The translations under genes were made by a program, and so were the position numbers. The notes under the pieces were generated by a model. That model had not been told where the DNA came from and ran no database searches. It worked only from the letters and a program-made list of their open reading frames with translations. This document shows positions 9,193 through 18,664 of a stretch of DNA of 64,000 nt, in pieces (the first letter of the stretch is position 1; the number at the start of each line of letters is the position of its first letter). The stretch is taken from contig JBBBDQ010001293.1 of NCBI GenBank assembly GCA_037127315.1, positions 1,514,501 through 1,578,500 of the forward strand, given 5' to 3'. This DNA is from Ascarosepion bandense (lineage: Eukaryota; Mollusca; Cephalopoda; Sepiida; Sepiidae).

Positions 9193-9310
9193 GGTTCGGA
9201 CTGTTGTCCTCATCTTTGTTACCATATTCGTGATTTTACGATCCTAACTTCTTCAGATGAATTGAACCCTTTTATGTAATTCGCCTGGATATATTGTTCT
9301 AGTTCCACGA
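9192..9310 (-). repeat. Family F repeat
   Basis: GGACTGTTGTCCTCATCTTTGT, CTTCTTCAGATGA and TTGAACCCTTTTA occur in the family F order on the minus strand. The hairpin segment is eroded. Confidence 0.65.
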
Positions 9311-9319
9311 ATCATGCCT

Positions 9320-10083
9320 CCGTTTTGTTTTTTGTTTTGTTTTGTTTTTTGCTTTTTTTTTGCTTTTTGAAGGCATGAAGATCTCAGTTTGCCGTGCTTT
9401 TTTATGTAAACTTTAGAGAGTAATAATTGGTAAAATTTGTGGTTATTTGTTCCACATCTTGCCAAACACATCCACTCAGAGGGGCGAAATCCTTTTCCAG
9501 ATCGTGCCATTAAACATAGTTAAAATTCCCACCGCAACCTATTCAAATGATGCTTGCTTTTTCTTTTCTTTCTTTTCTTTCCGGTCCCTAAAAGAATATG
9601 AGATTCGGAAAGGGTTGAACACAAGGCGATCCATATAAGGAACGTCTTGGTTGAACATGATTCTTCCTCCGCCCACATTCTTATTTCAGCGGATATGCCC
9701 GTGACAGCGGTGATCCTAAGCTTACGATCTCCCCACTCCTATGAACTTTCCTGCCTTTATTAAATCAATTCTAGTGAGTAGACATACTGGTGATTGGGGA
9801 ATATGGAAGCGATAAAATCAGGAATGACACTTGTCGACGGAGACGGGACAGAACGAAAAAAAAAAAAAATTAAAATCGACAACTTAAATCACGCTTTTGA
9901 TTTTTTCTTGTAAGAGTTAAGCCCAAAGATTTACCGAGGTTTCCCATTGCAACCTGTCTCCACTAGTTTAATATAATTAACCGGTTTCACAATAGTTATA
10001 TTTTCATCGAAACTCATATCTTTTTTTAAAGATTTTTAAATATCATCGATATGGGTGATCATGACATTCCACAACTTTCTGTA
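9320..10083. other. Unassigned DNA
   Basis: Contains T-rich runs near 9325-9370 and an A run near 9858. No repeat family or coding motif is recognised. Confidence 0.45.
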
Positions 10084-10084
10084 A

Positions 10085-10264
10085 TTTGTACATTCCACTT
10101 GAGCAGCTTCTTCTCACGAACCACTGTTTTATGACACCAGCTCCCAAGATAATGCTTCCGCGATCGCTGCAATATTATCTGTTCAAGTCTTGGATAAACT
10201 ATTAACATTCCTCTCATATCCCCATAAACTGCCTCTTTATATGCAACCCCTACCTCGAGTGTGT
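10085..10264 (+). repeat. Family G repeat, diverged
   Basis: CCACTTGAGCAGCTTCTTCTC, CACGAACCACTG, GCTTCCGCGATCGCTGCAAT and CTGTTCAAGTCT match, in order, 47850-48028 and the inverted copy at 18180-18465. The orientation assigned follows the poly(A) end of the 18-kb copy. Confidence 0.65.
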
Positions 10265-10563
10265 CTCGTACGAATCACGTGATACACGTTTGTGTGATCA
10301 TGTCTCGAAAAAGACATGACTGACTGGGCAGAAGATTATTCCACAGTAGGTTGCCTTTACTTTCTGCGGTAGACTGGTTGCTCGCCAAGACTATAGAGCC
10401 CAATCTGTCCTGTTATTTAATCCATAACTGGAAAGAAGAGACAAATTAATACCTTTCCCAAGGGTATCTGCGTGTAGGTGAATGCAATGAATTCAACTGG
10501 AATTCGAACTCGGCTCCCTGATTTCTCATTCCGAGCCGATATCCACTGCACCACAACGCACAT
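10265..10563 (-). mobile_element. SINE-A, near full length
   Basis: Spans from ATCACGTGATACACG through the hairpin, body and tRNA-like head to ACCACAACGCACAT. It forms an inverted pair, head to head, with the next SINE-A after a spacer of about 55 bp. Confidence 0.9.
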
Positions 10564-10616
10564 ATCGCAATTTAAAATTTCTGTTACTTGTTTTTCCATC
10601 CAAACCAAGGTTTTAG

Positions 10617-10902
10617 ATTACGGATGTGCGTTGTGGTTTAGTGGATATCGTCACGGAACAAGAAATCGGCGAGCCGAGTTCGAATCGAGTTGAATTCGTT
10701 GCATTCACTTACGCAAAAATACCCTTGGGAAAAGTATTAATTCGTTTCTTCCCTTCAGCTATGGGTTAAATAACAGGACAGTTTGGGTTCTATAGCCTTG
10801 GCTGGCAACCTATTGCGAGATAATCTTCTGCCCAGTCAGTTGTCTCTTTCGAGACGTGATCACCCGAGCGTGTATCACGTATGCCACTTAAATGACTGAC
10901 TG
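10617..10902 (+). mobile_element. SINE-A, near full length
   Basis: The head GGATGTGCGTTGTGGTTTAG carries a changed A box and the B box GAGTTCGAATCGAG has lost bases. The body and the 3' end CACTTAAATGACTGACTGA are kept. One stretch (CAGTCTACCGCAGAAAGC in the consensus) is deleted. Confidence 0.9.
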
Positions 10903-11370
10903 ATATTCGTAGGGAGAGATTTATCTTTGATTGTGTTGTGGTGAATCTTCATCGTCAATTTGTTGTGGCCTGTTTGAGTCAGAAAGAAAGACGCGGAACA
11001 AGGTGGTAGGTTTACCAGTGTATTAGAATAACAGAACATATATATGCAAAGAAGAGTGGTAGTAGTCAGCAAATAAGTCCGAGCTGTATAGTTACACTGC
11101 GTCCCGACTGCCTCACGACGGTCTCACGACTGTCTTTTCCTGCCTCCCCGGAAGTCACAGGTTAGTATTTATTGAAGGAGGAAGAGTCCATTCCAATGTA
11201 GATGGGGCATTGCAGCAGATAGTTTTTTAAAAAAAAGATTTAAGCCTTTTTTTTGTGTAAATATCTAAACTGACCACGAGTTTGAAAGTCATATTTGTTT
11301 GCTTTAGTTTTTCTACGAGACGAAATCTCTTTTACAACTACTTCCGGGTTGAAAAAGGCTACTTCTTCTT
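10903..11370. other. Unassigned DNA
   Basis: No recognised family. The left part, up to about 11160, has near-average GC and no tandem structure. Confidence 0.45.
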
Positions 11371-11374
11371 TATG

Positions 11375-11798
11375 TACTGTGTTCTTTCAGGGCGTAGGCT
11401 ATCATGAATCTCCACTTCCCCCTATCCCTTGTCGATTTTAAGGTTTTTCTTTTTGGTATCTCTCCCAAACCCTGCTCTGACATCTATTTGCTGAAGCCCA
11501 TCAAATATGTCGTCCGCTGCTTTCCTCTGTCTCTTTTTCCCTCTGTCTGTCCTGTGAGTATCAGATTTTCCAAGCCCTTCTTCCTTATTACGTGTCCCAG
11601 AAACGTCAGATGTCTTTTCCTGGTGCTAAGTATAAGTTTCTTTTTCGTTTGCATCCTCTTCAAAACCTTGTCGATGCTCACATGTTCGATCCATGGTATC
11701 CTCAGTATCCTTCTGTAGAACCAAATTTCGGTTGCTTCAAGTCTCAACTTCATCTTTGAGGAGATTGTCCAGTATTTGCTGCCATATAGGAGAAATCT
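11375..11798 (-). pseudogene. LINE-A (RTE-like) C-terminal fragment
   Basis: The minus strand encodes YGSKYWTISSKMKLRLEATE, IWFYRRILRIPWIEHVS, HLTFLGHVIRKKGLENLIL and TGQTEGKRDRGKQRTTY with little disruption. This is the conserved tail after the reverse-transcriptase domain in the RTE-like endonuclease-RT group. It ends in the common 3' segment containing CCTACGCCCTGAAAG and a GAAGAAG tail. The RT catalytic YADD region is missing, so the copy is 5'-truncated. A SINE-A starts within a few bases of the truncated end and continues its reading frame by chance. Confidence 0.8.
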
Positions 11799-11800
11799 GA

Positions 11801-12108
11801 GATGTGCGTTGTGGTACAGTGGATATCGGCTCGGAACGAGAAACCTGGTAGCCGAGTTCGAATTCCAGTTGAATCCATTGTATTCACTTACGCGCAAATA
11901 CCCTTGGGAAAGGTATTAATCCGTCTCTTCCTTCCAGTTATGGGTTAAATAGCAGGACAGATTGGGTTCTATAGCCTTGGTCGGCAACCAGTCTACCGCA
12001 GAAAACAATGGCAACCTACTGCGGGATAATCTTCTGCCCAGTCAGTCATGTCTCTTTCGAGACATGATCACCCAAGCGTGTATCACGTATGGCACTTAAC
12101 TGACTGAT
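11801..12108 (+). mobile_element. SINE-A, full length (reference copy)
   Basis: The tRNA-like head shows a pol III A box TGGTACAGTGG, matching TRGYNNARNGG, and a B box GTTCGAATTC matching GWTCRANNC. The body follows (CTTGGGAAAGGTATTAATCC, TATGGGTTAAATAGCAGG, GTCTACCGCAGAAAAC), and then a 3' domain with the stem ATGTCTC/GAGACAT and the terminus GGCACTTAACTGACTGA. There is no poly(A) tail. It is non-coding and would depend on a LINE for mobility. The style recalls tRNA-derived octopus SINEs, but identity to a named family was not tested. Confidence 0.9.
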
Positions 12109-12239
12109 CTAACGCAATCAAATTCCGAACGATGTAAATAGTGTAAACTTTTTTTGTACACGTTGAATGATTTTGCTTCAAAATTATAAATAATAATGTG
12201 AATTATAAATAAATTCGCAGAAATTTAAGCGAGCGATTC

Positions 12240-12575
12240 ATTTTTTTTTTTAATTTTTTGTTTCAATCATTTTACTCCAAGCAGAAACGCCACTAGTGTG
12301 CAGGAGGTTAGAGAGGAAAGACTGGGTACAATGGGTATGTAAGAAAGGATAAAAGATGAAGAGGATCACGTGAATTGGCACCAGGTAAACACAGCTCATC
12401 AGAACAGTAACCATGAAAATATTTGTAGAAAAGACAGAGGGGAACTGTGTCACGTCGATGAAAATGTAGCTGAAATTGAGATACCAAGTCAGGGCCGAAA
12501 ATGTATTATCTACCATGACCCTTAAACCCTGCGTGGGATTTACGTTCTTTTTCGTAAATACGACACACAAAGGAT
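12240..12575 (-). mobile_element. LINE-B 3'-end relative, diverged
   Basis: The left edge is poly(T) followed by AATCATTTTACTCCAAGCAG and ACGCCACTAGTGTGCAGG, matching the LINE-B/SINE-B 3' block. Farther in, the sequence departs from the other copies and no RT peptide is recognisable. Confidence 0.55.
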
Positions 12576-12690
12576 CTTGTTTTACCTGCTTATTGGATTA
12601 TACGCTGATAGTGTAAAATTTCACGTCTACCTAGTATAGACCTACTTCTGTATGCTTTATTTCAAATCGATAACGATAAATCTTGCGAAA

Positions 12691-12752
12691 TTAGTTGCGT
12701 GTTGTCAGTTGGTGGTCCTCGTTTAGTTGCGTGTTGTCAGTTGGTGGTCCTC
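12691..12752. repeat. Two-copy 32-bp tandem duplication
   Basis: TTAGTTGCGTGTTGTCAGTT plus GGTGGTCCTC is repeated back to back with almost no change, next to the left end of the 5S-SINE. Confidence 0.85.
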
Positions 12753-12787
12753 TCTTGCATCAATCTCTTCTTACAGAGGCAAACGGC

Positions 12788-13075
12788 GATTTACGGCGGT
12801 ATCAAGTCGAAGCACCGGTTTACGTTCGATCACCGAATTTAATCAACTTCGAGCCTGGTCGGTATATAAATGGGTGACCACTTGGGAATACCAGGTGCTG
12901 TAAGCTTGGATATTCAGCTCGGACTTCGAAATCGGAAAGCTGAGTCCCAATTCCAGTCGGGTTCGTTATATTCACTTAAACGTAAATAACCCTGAGAAAG
13001 CTATGAATCACCTCTTCTATGAGCTAATTAGTAGGAATTGTATCAGTAAAATCTTTGTTATCTGATAAAAAGTTT
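12788..13075 (+). mobile_element. 5S rRNA/tRNA chimeric SINE
   Basis: The first ~119 nt resemble 5S rRNA: GATCACCGAATTTAATCAAC, GCCTGGTCGGTA, then ATGGGTGACCACTTGGGAAT and CCAGGTGCTGTAAGCTT, covering the internal control region. The tRNA-like part follows with a damaged A box and the B-box remnant GAGTCCCAATTCCAG. The body then has GTAAATAACCCTGAGAAAGC and TATGAGCTAATTAGTAGGA. The 5S part is the best preserved in the window. The first half still departs from 5S, so a functional 5S gene is unlikely. Confidence 0.8.
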
Positions 13076-13379
13076 TACAATCTAAAAATATTTCATCGCT
13101 TTAAATTAACCTGCAAAACGTTGATAAAATGTAAAAATCATTCACGACTTTTTCTTTCCTTAGTTTCATATTACGCTTTCTGCACGAGAAACGTAAAATT
13201 TCTTTGCATGTACCCCGAATATTACCAACACTTACCAAATTTGAATAACTCCCTATTGTCTACTCATTTTTCATTCTGACGGTTGGAGTTGTTACGAGAC
13301 AAACTTAACAAATTTTGATTTAAACATTATAATTTTAAAAAGAGTGCTAAAGATTTAATTAAAAAAAAAATGATTTAAA

Positions 13380-14330
13380 ATTTATAATTTTGGGGATGAA
13401 TGTTTGCGATAAGTAACTTTACATTATTTGAGGCGAATTAACTGAAAATATCCATGAACCAACCTTTCGAGTTGAAGAGGTCTGCGTGCCTTGAAAATCA
13501 ACATTAGTAAAAGCAGCTATCTCGGCTCGATAACTACATTCCTATTTTACAATTACCAAATTTTAGATACTATAATTCAAAACGTTTTCGAAAAGCTCAA
13601 TAGGAAGATCGTGTTGTCCCAGCCTTTGAAGTTGAGACGATTAAATCTCTTTTAAAATCAAAATTAGAAAAGCATGATATGAGTGCTAAAAAAATATACC
13701 CCTCAAAATTTACTCAATTAGCATAGTAGCGATTTGAAAAGATGAAATAAGAAGATTGTGCTGCGCCAGTTTGAGGAAAATTCAGTCAGCTAAGTGCTAT
13801 CCGCGATTATATCTCGAAAAAGGCATGATTGATTGAGTAAAAGATTGTCCAGTAGTAAGTTGCCATTATTTTCTGCAGTAGACTGGTTACCGACCAAACC
13901 TACAGAACCCAGTTTGTCCTGTTATTTAACCCATAGCTGGAGGGAGAATTGACGGATTCATACCTTTCCCAAGGGTGTTAGCGCATAAATGAATACAAAA
14001 AATATCAACTGGAATTCGTACTCGGCTCTCCGATTTTGCGTTCTGAGCCGATATCTACTGCAACACAACGCACATCCTGTGGAGAATTGCTTGCCTTGAA
14101 AATCAACATTCGAAAAACAAGTTACTTGAGATCGAACACAGATATTTGCTTAATTTAATTTAGTAGAGTTTGGGAAGTGAAATGGCGTAAAAATTATGGC
14201 TGCAACAATTTTTCAAAGAGATGAAACTTGTTTGCCTTGAAGAACAATATTCGTAAAAGAAAGCTTCACCGATATTTACTCATTTGAGCTTAGGATCATT
14301 TAAGTGTAGCTGGGAAGTGGTATTATTTAC
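13380..14330. repeat. Old degenerate satellite, ~160-170-bp unit
   Basis: At least four diverged units share TTGCCTTGAAAATCAACATT, preceded by a GTTGAAGAG- or GAGATGAA-type block and followed by a TTTACTCAATTTAGC-like block (near 13460, 13620, 14080 and 14210). A SINE-A has inserted in the array and divides it. Decay is heavy, so unit borders are approximate. Confidence 0.55.
13778..14075 (-). mobile_element. SINE-A inside the old satellite
   Basis: Runs from CAGTCAGCTAAGTGCTATCC to CAACACAACGCACATCC. Part of the terminal domain (the ACACGCTTGGGCG block) is lost. The satellite unit resumes on the right side, so the insertion is younger than the array. Confidence 0.85.
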
Positions 14331-14480
14331 ATTGTTTGGACTGTTGTCCTTATCCTTACTGCCATATTCACGACGTTTCGGCTGTTGTACGCTCAGGTCT
14401 TCTTTTCGAAATAAAGGGTCCGATTATTTTTGTCAGTATCTTTGGCGATTGAGGGTATAGATGAGTTCTGCGTGAAGTTT
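14325..14480 (-). repeat. Family F repeat
   Basis: TTGGACTGTTGTCCTTATCC, CGACGTTTCGGCTGTTGTAC and AAATAAAGGGTCCGATTA match the family. The right half is diverged. Confidence 0.7.
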
Positions 14481-14934
14481 GAGAAAAACGGCAGACTTTA
14501 TGGACTTTCAAAGCAAAGAGCTTCAAAGTGCAACCGTTTACCATGACTGGAGATCAAGTTAATACTTCATAATAAAATAAATTTTGCCTCTGTTTAACAT
14601 ATGCTTGCATCCAGTTACATTTAGCAAGAACACGTTTGGTCACTACACGGTGTCATTGAATTGGTGGTACTTTATGTTAAGAGAAAGGTCATAAAAAATA
14701 GTAATCCAAGAAATCGCAGACTCGTGGGATATTTTGACATTTATATGGTTACAGGGAGTTATAAATAAATAAAAAAAACGTAATTTGTATTGAGAGAACC
14801 AATCCAATAAATCGCAGTGGCGAGATTGCTGAAATATGAGACAGGCTTAAGCGTTTAAAACTGTGAAAATAATCACCAATGAAAAGGACAACAAGTAGTT
14901 GTGTATTCATCACTGGTGATGGTTGTCAGTGATC
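14480..14934. other. Unassigned DNA
   Basis: No recognised repeat or coding feature. Confidence 0.45.
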
Positions 14935-14990
14935 AAGTCAGTCAGTTAAGTACCATACGTGATACACGCTTGGGCGATCATGTCTCGAAA
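14935..14990 (-). mobile_element. SINE-A 3' end fragment
   Basis: Only the terminal domain GTCAGTCAGTTAAGTACCAT to ATCATGTCTCGAAA is present. Family F sequence follows directly. Confidence 0.8.
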
Positions 14991-15124
14991 TACTCATCAG
15001 CTACAACAATCTACCCCAGTGGATGAAATAAAGAAATCAGTTTGAAATTCCACTTACCTGAAGAAGGCCAGAACACACAACAACTGAAACGTTGAGAATA
15101 TGACAACAAAGATGAAGACAACAA
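14990..15124 (+). repeat. Family F repeat
   Basis: Holds CTACCCCAGTGGATGAAATA, the hairpin segment CCTGAAGAAGGCCAGAAC...ACTGAAACGTTGAG, and GACAACAAAGATGAAGACAA. A SINE-A begins just where other F copies continue, as also happens at 49451. Confidence 0.75.
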
Positions 15125-15434
15125 TGTCAGTCAGTTAAGGGCCATACATGATACACGTTTGGTCGATCATGTCTCGAAAGAAATATAAGTGACTGGGTAG
15201 AAGATTATCCCGCAGCAGGTTACCATTGCTTTCTGTGGTAGACTGGTTGCCAGCCAAGGCTATAGAACCCAATCTGTCCTATTATTTAGCCTATAACTGG
15301 AGGGAAGAGACGAATTATTACCTTTCCCAAGAGCATTTGTGCACAATTGAATGCAACGAATTCAACTGGAATTCGAACTCGCCACCCCGATTTGTCGTTC
15401 CGAGTCGATATCCACTGCACCAAAACGCACATCC
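15125..15434 (-). mobile_element. SINE-A, full length
   Basis: Starts TCAGTCAGTTAAGGGCCATA and ends ACCAAAACGCACATCC. The A box is altered but the B-box region TTCGAACTCG is intact. Confidence 0.9.
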
Positions 15435-15494
15435 ACATATTTATAGAAACAAATATAAACCGATTAGCGTTTGCCCGGAGATTCAAGTAGAAGA

Positions 15495-16165
15495 AAGACA
15501 AATTTTATCTATAGACACAACTATAAAATCGGCCATTATTTATCTATAGCCTCCAGTATAAACTCGGCTAATATTTATCTATAGCCTCCAGTATAAACTC
15601 GTCTAATATTTATCTATAGCCTCCAGTATAAACTCGTCTAATATTTATCTATAGCCTCCAGTATAAACTCGGCTAATATTTATCTATAGCCTCCAGTATA
15701 AACTCCGCTAATATTTATCTATAGCCTCCAGTATAAACTCGTCTAATATTTATCTATAGCCTCCAGTATAAACTCGGCTAATATTTATCTATAGCCTCCA
15801 GTATAAACTCGGCTAATATTTATCTATAGCCTCCAGTATAAACTCGGCTAATATTTATCTATAGCCTCCAGTATAAACTCGTCTAATATTTATCTATAGC
15901 CTCCAGTATAAACTCGGCTAATATTTATCTATAGCCTCCAGTATAAACTCGGCTAATATTTATCTATAGCCTCCAGTATAAACTCCGCTAATATTTATCT
16001 ATAGCCTCCAGTATAAACTCGTCTAATATTTATCTATAGCCTCCAGTATAAACTCGGCTGATATTTTTCTATAGTATACAGTATAAACTCGACCAGATTT
16101 TACCTATAGACTCAAGTATAAAACCCACCAGAATTTATGTGGAGATTCAAGTACAAGCCAAGCTA
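15495..16165. repeat. 35-bp minisatellite, ~15 near-identical units
   Basis: The unit CTATAGCCTCCAGTATAAAC followed by TCGGCTAATATTTAT repeats head to tail with only G/C/T variation in TC[G/C]GCT/TCGTCT. Degenerate units flank it on both sides (TATAGACACAACTATAAAAT left, TATAGACTCAAGTATAAAAC right). Identical cores with decayed edges are the usual sign of ongoing homogenisation. Confidence 0.95.
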
Positions 16166-16738
16166 CAGAGCCTAGTCAAGTACAAGGTAAATGTGAAGGA
16201 GCAACTACTGAGGAGAAAGTACACTACAATTATAACAATCTGCAAAACTTGCTTGCTTATCATAACTTCATAGCGAGTAGGCTGAGCAATTATTTACTAA
16301 GTTTATAACGTAATATCATAAATATAGATTAATTGGTAAGGATAAAAATTGTTTATGCTATTTTGTCATCCATTTTTTCACAACTAGGCCTATGACTTTT
16401 GTGAATTCTCTTGGATAATACTACGCTTCTCAGTTTCGATAAAGTGACTAAGGATCTGACTTCTAAAGAGCACTTTTAGAGTGAATGAGTGGGGAGAGAG
16501 TGTCCTTAAATGCTTACGAAGAGACACACGTTTTTTGTGGGGGGGTTGCTGGTATTTAGTTATTAAAATATGCAGTGGAACACATTACGTATTGTAATAG
16601 ATAATGTTCATGTACATTCATTTTTAAAACTTATTAAGAATTAAGAAATAAAAATGTTGCACACCGATTTGTTGACATAAAAGTAATACAATTTCCCGTA
16701 GGTTGACATATCGAATCATATTTAATATATACAATTTA
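16166..16738. other. Unassigned DNA
   Basis: No family recognised. AT-rich, with a G run near 16540. Confidence 0.45.
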
Positions 16739-16739
16739 A

Positions 16740-16920
16740 TTGGTGTTACTTTGGTTTGTAATGCACGTGTGAGGAATCTACAATGGCATGCGATTCACAA
16801 TTTATATTGCTATCTACGTATCATGAATCTACTTTGATGTGTGATCTGCTCTTTATATTGTGATTTACAAGAAAAATTATACTTATCAGGAACAATTCGC
16901 TAGAACATAATTAATACATT
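16740..16920 (+). repeat. Family M dispersed repeat
   Basis: ATGGCATGCGATTCACAATT, CTACGTATCATGAATCTACT and CAAGAAAAATTATACTTATC have inverted counterparts at 39930-40110 in the same order. GATCTAC-like words recur inside, suggesting short internal repeats. Confidence 0.65.
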
Positions 16921-16977
16921 TTTTAAATTATTTAAATTACATTTTCTTTATGTCATATATATATGTGTGTTATGATA

Positions 16978-17205
16978 TGTTTTTTTTTTGTTGTTTTTTT
17001 TTTAATCATATCACCCCACGCAAGGCGATAAAGCCACTGATGCGCAGGGGGCTACGTAAGGGTAAAAACAATGGAAAAGAGAAAGCCGGAAACCACATCC
17101 TAAACAGGAAACAAGGGATGTGCCTCTTCACCTGTTCAATAGACGTGGGTGGAGTGTGAACCGGGCGATGGTTTACTCTATCTCCTCCAATTGAAAAATA
17201 AATAA
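16978..17205 (-). mobile_element. SINE-B short element
   Basis: Poly(T) at the left is the poly(A) tail of a minus-strand element. CACCCCACGCAAGGCGATAA and GCGCAGGGGGCTACGTAAG are the 3' block shared with LINE-B. The upstream part (AAACCACATCCTAAACAGG, CACCTGTTCAATAGACGTGG) is specific to this short form. Confidence 0.8.
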
Positions 17206-17496
17206 ATAAAAGAGAGTACCTCCCAAACCTCTACTAATATCAAAAGAGCATGAGGAGATGGGTTCACAAGTGATAGAAATTCTGTACTGATGAGGGGAGC
17301 CTTGAAGACGAAAGTAGAGAACAGTCATGCAGTTTTACTATTTAGATATCATTCCAAAATAAATTCTGAACGGCGTAAATATTTATCCTTAAAGATGACA
17401 GTCCAAAAGAACACCATTAAATTTTTTGTATCAGTCATATTTGTTAGGTTGAAAGCTAGACATTTTGTTCTTTTTCCACAAAATCTGCTTAGGTTT
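17206..17496. other. Unassigned DNA
   Basis: No repeat family or coding signal recognised. Confidence 0.4.
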
Positions 17497-18075
17497 ACGG
17501 CTTCTTCTTCTTCTTCTTCTTCTTCTTGTCTTATTCTTTCAGGACGTAGGCGATCATGGCTTTTCAGGTCCACCTATCCCTGGTGGCTCTGAGCACGGTT
17601 TCTCCTGTTACACCAGACAACCTTCGTTCTGTCATCCACTTGATCAGGCCCTTTAAATATGTTATCCACTTCTTTCCCCTGTCTCTTTTCCCCTCTATCT
17701 GGCCTGTTAGTATCAGGTTCTCCAAGCCCTCCTTCCTCATTGCATGTCCCAGAAGCTTTAGCTGTCTTTTCCTGATGCTCAGTATTAATTTCGTTTTCGT
17801 TTCCATCATTTCCAAAACCTCATCATTGCTCACATGCTCAATCCATGATATCCGCAGCATCCTTCTGTAGAACCACATTTCAATTGCTTCAAGCTCTTCC
17901 TTCATCTTTGATGATATGATTCAGCATTCACTGCCATGTTGAATAATTGACATCACATAGCAACCCAGTATTCATTTCTTTGTTTCTAGCGAAATTTTCC
18001 TGTCTCTTAATACGCCACTCAGCTTCTGGAATGCTTCCTTCGCCATGCCAATTCGCTTTCAGATCTCTGTGTTAC
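17497..18075 (-). pseudogene. LINE-A (RTE-like) C-terminal fragment with (GAA)n tail
   Basis: The minus strand reads NTEI.KRIGMAKEAFQKLSG, then a broken stretch, then LEAIEMWFYRRMLRISWIEH, VSNDEVLEMMETKTKLILS, IRKRQLKLLGHAMRKEGLEN and LILTGQIEGKRDRGK, followed by LKGLIKWM. This is the post-RT region of an RTE-like LINE. The left edge is a run of about nine TTC units, equal to a (GAA)n 3' tail on the element strand, as expected for RTE-type LINEs with microsatellite tails. Several stops lie between the two peptide blocks. The piece is 5'-truncated and inactive. Confidence 0.85.
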
Positions 18076-18077
18076 AT

Positions 18078-18180
18078 AGGCGACCGCTTGTAAATAGTAG
18101 GTGCCGTAAGCTTGCGCATGGTGCAATGGTTAACGGTTCGGAAGTATTAATCGGAGAGCCAAGTTCAAATTGCAGTAGTT
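18078..18180 (+). mobile_element. 5S-SINE head fragment, split by family G
   Basis: The last third of the 5S-like part (GGCGACCGCTTGTAAATAGT, GTGCCGTAAGCTT) is followed by a tRNA-like head with box A TGGTGCAATGG and a B-box remnant AAGTTCAAATTGCAG. The body resumes at about 18470 (TTAGTACGCGAAAATACCAT), so a family G element has inserted into this SINE. Confidence 0.75.
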
Positions 18181-18465
18181 TTTTTTTTTCCTTTGACTTC
18201 ATTTTTACAATACAGAGCAATCACCCTGTACAAGGCCGAAGGGCCTCTCGAAGTAAACGGTTACATTAAGGGGTAGTTTATATGCATCGGAGGGGAAGGT
18301 AATGGTTAACTCTAGACTTGAACAGGTTAAGATTGTAGTGATCGGGGAAGCATCCTCTTGGGAGTCTGGATTATAGAGCCGTGGTTCACAGAAAGAAGCT
18401 GTATAAGTGGAATACAAAGTGAGGTGGTTTGCTACTTTGTAAGTGGCATAGCGGGTCCCATCTGT
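18180..18465 (-). mobile_element. Family G retroelement-like insertion
   Basis: Begins with a T run (poly(A) on the minus strand), then TACAATACAGAGCAATCACC, GGTAATGGTTAACTCTAGAC, GTAGTGATCGGGGAAGCATC and ATAGAGCCGTGGTTCAC. These match the copies at 10085 and 47850. The poly(A)-type end and its position inside a SINE point to retrotransposition. Confidence 0.65.
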
Positions 18466-18560
18466 AGAGGTTAGTACGCGAAAATACCATTGGTAAATAT
18501 ATGAATCCATCTATTCTCCTCCATCTGTGGGTTAATTATAAATCTTGTATCAGGGAAATT
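18466..18560 (+). mobile_element. 5S-SINE body, displaced by family G
   Basis: TACGCGAAAATACCATTGGT, ATGAATCCATCTATTCTCC and GGGTTAATTATAAATCTTGT continue the SINE that starts at 18078. Confidence 0.7.
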
Positions 18561-18664
18561 GTATGACAATGTGGAAAAGGTTTACTTGTAACGCGTTTGT
18601 GGAAACAAAGTTTTTCCACTTTCTCATACAATTTTCCCCTACACTGTTTTTGATATATAAAAAT

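Noticed and set aside
12788..12907. Functional 5S rRNA gene
   Set aside because: The first half departs strongly from 5S rRNA, the copy runs into a tRNA-like SINE head with no T-run terminator at the 5S end, and similar degraded copies occur five more times.
15495..16165. CRISPR-like array
   Set aside because: Units are contiguous with no unique spacers, the host is an animal, and there are no cas genes. It is a minisatellite. The arrays at 18665 and 32263 were rejected for the same reason.
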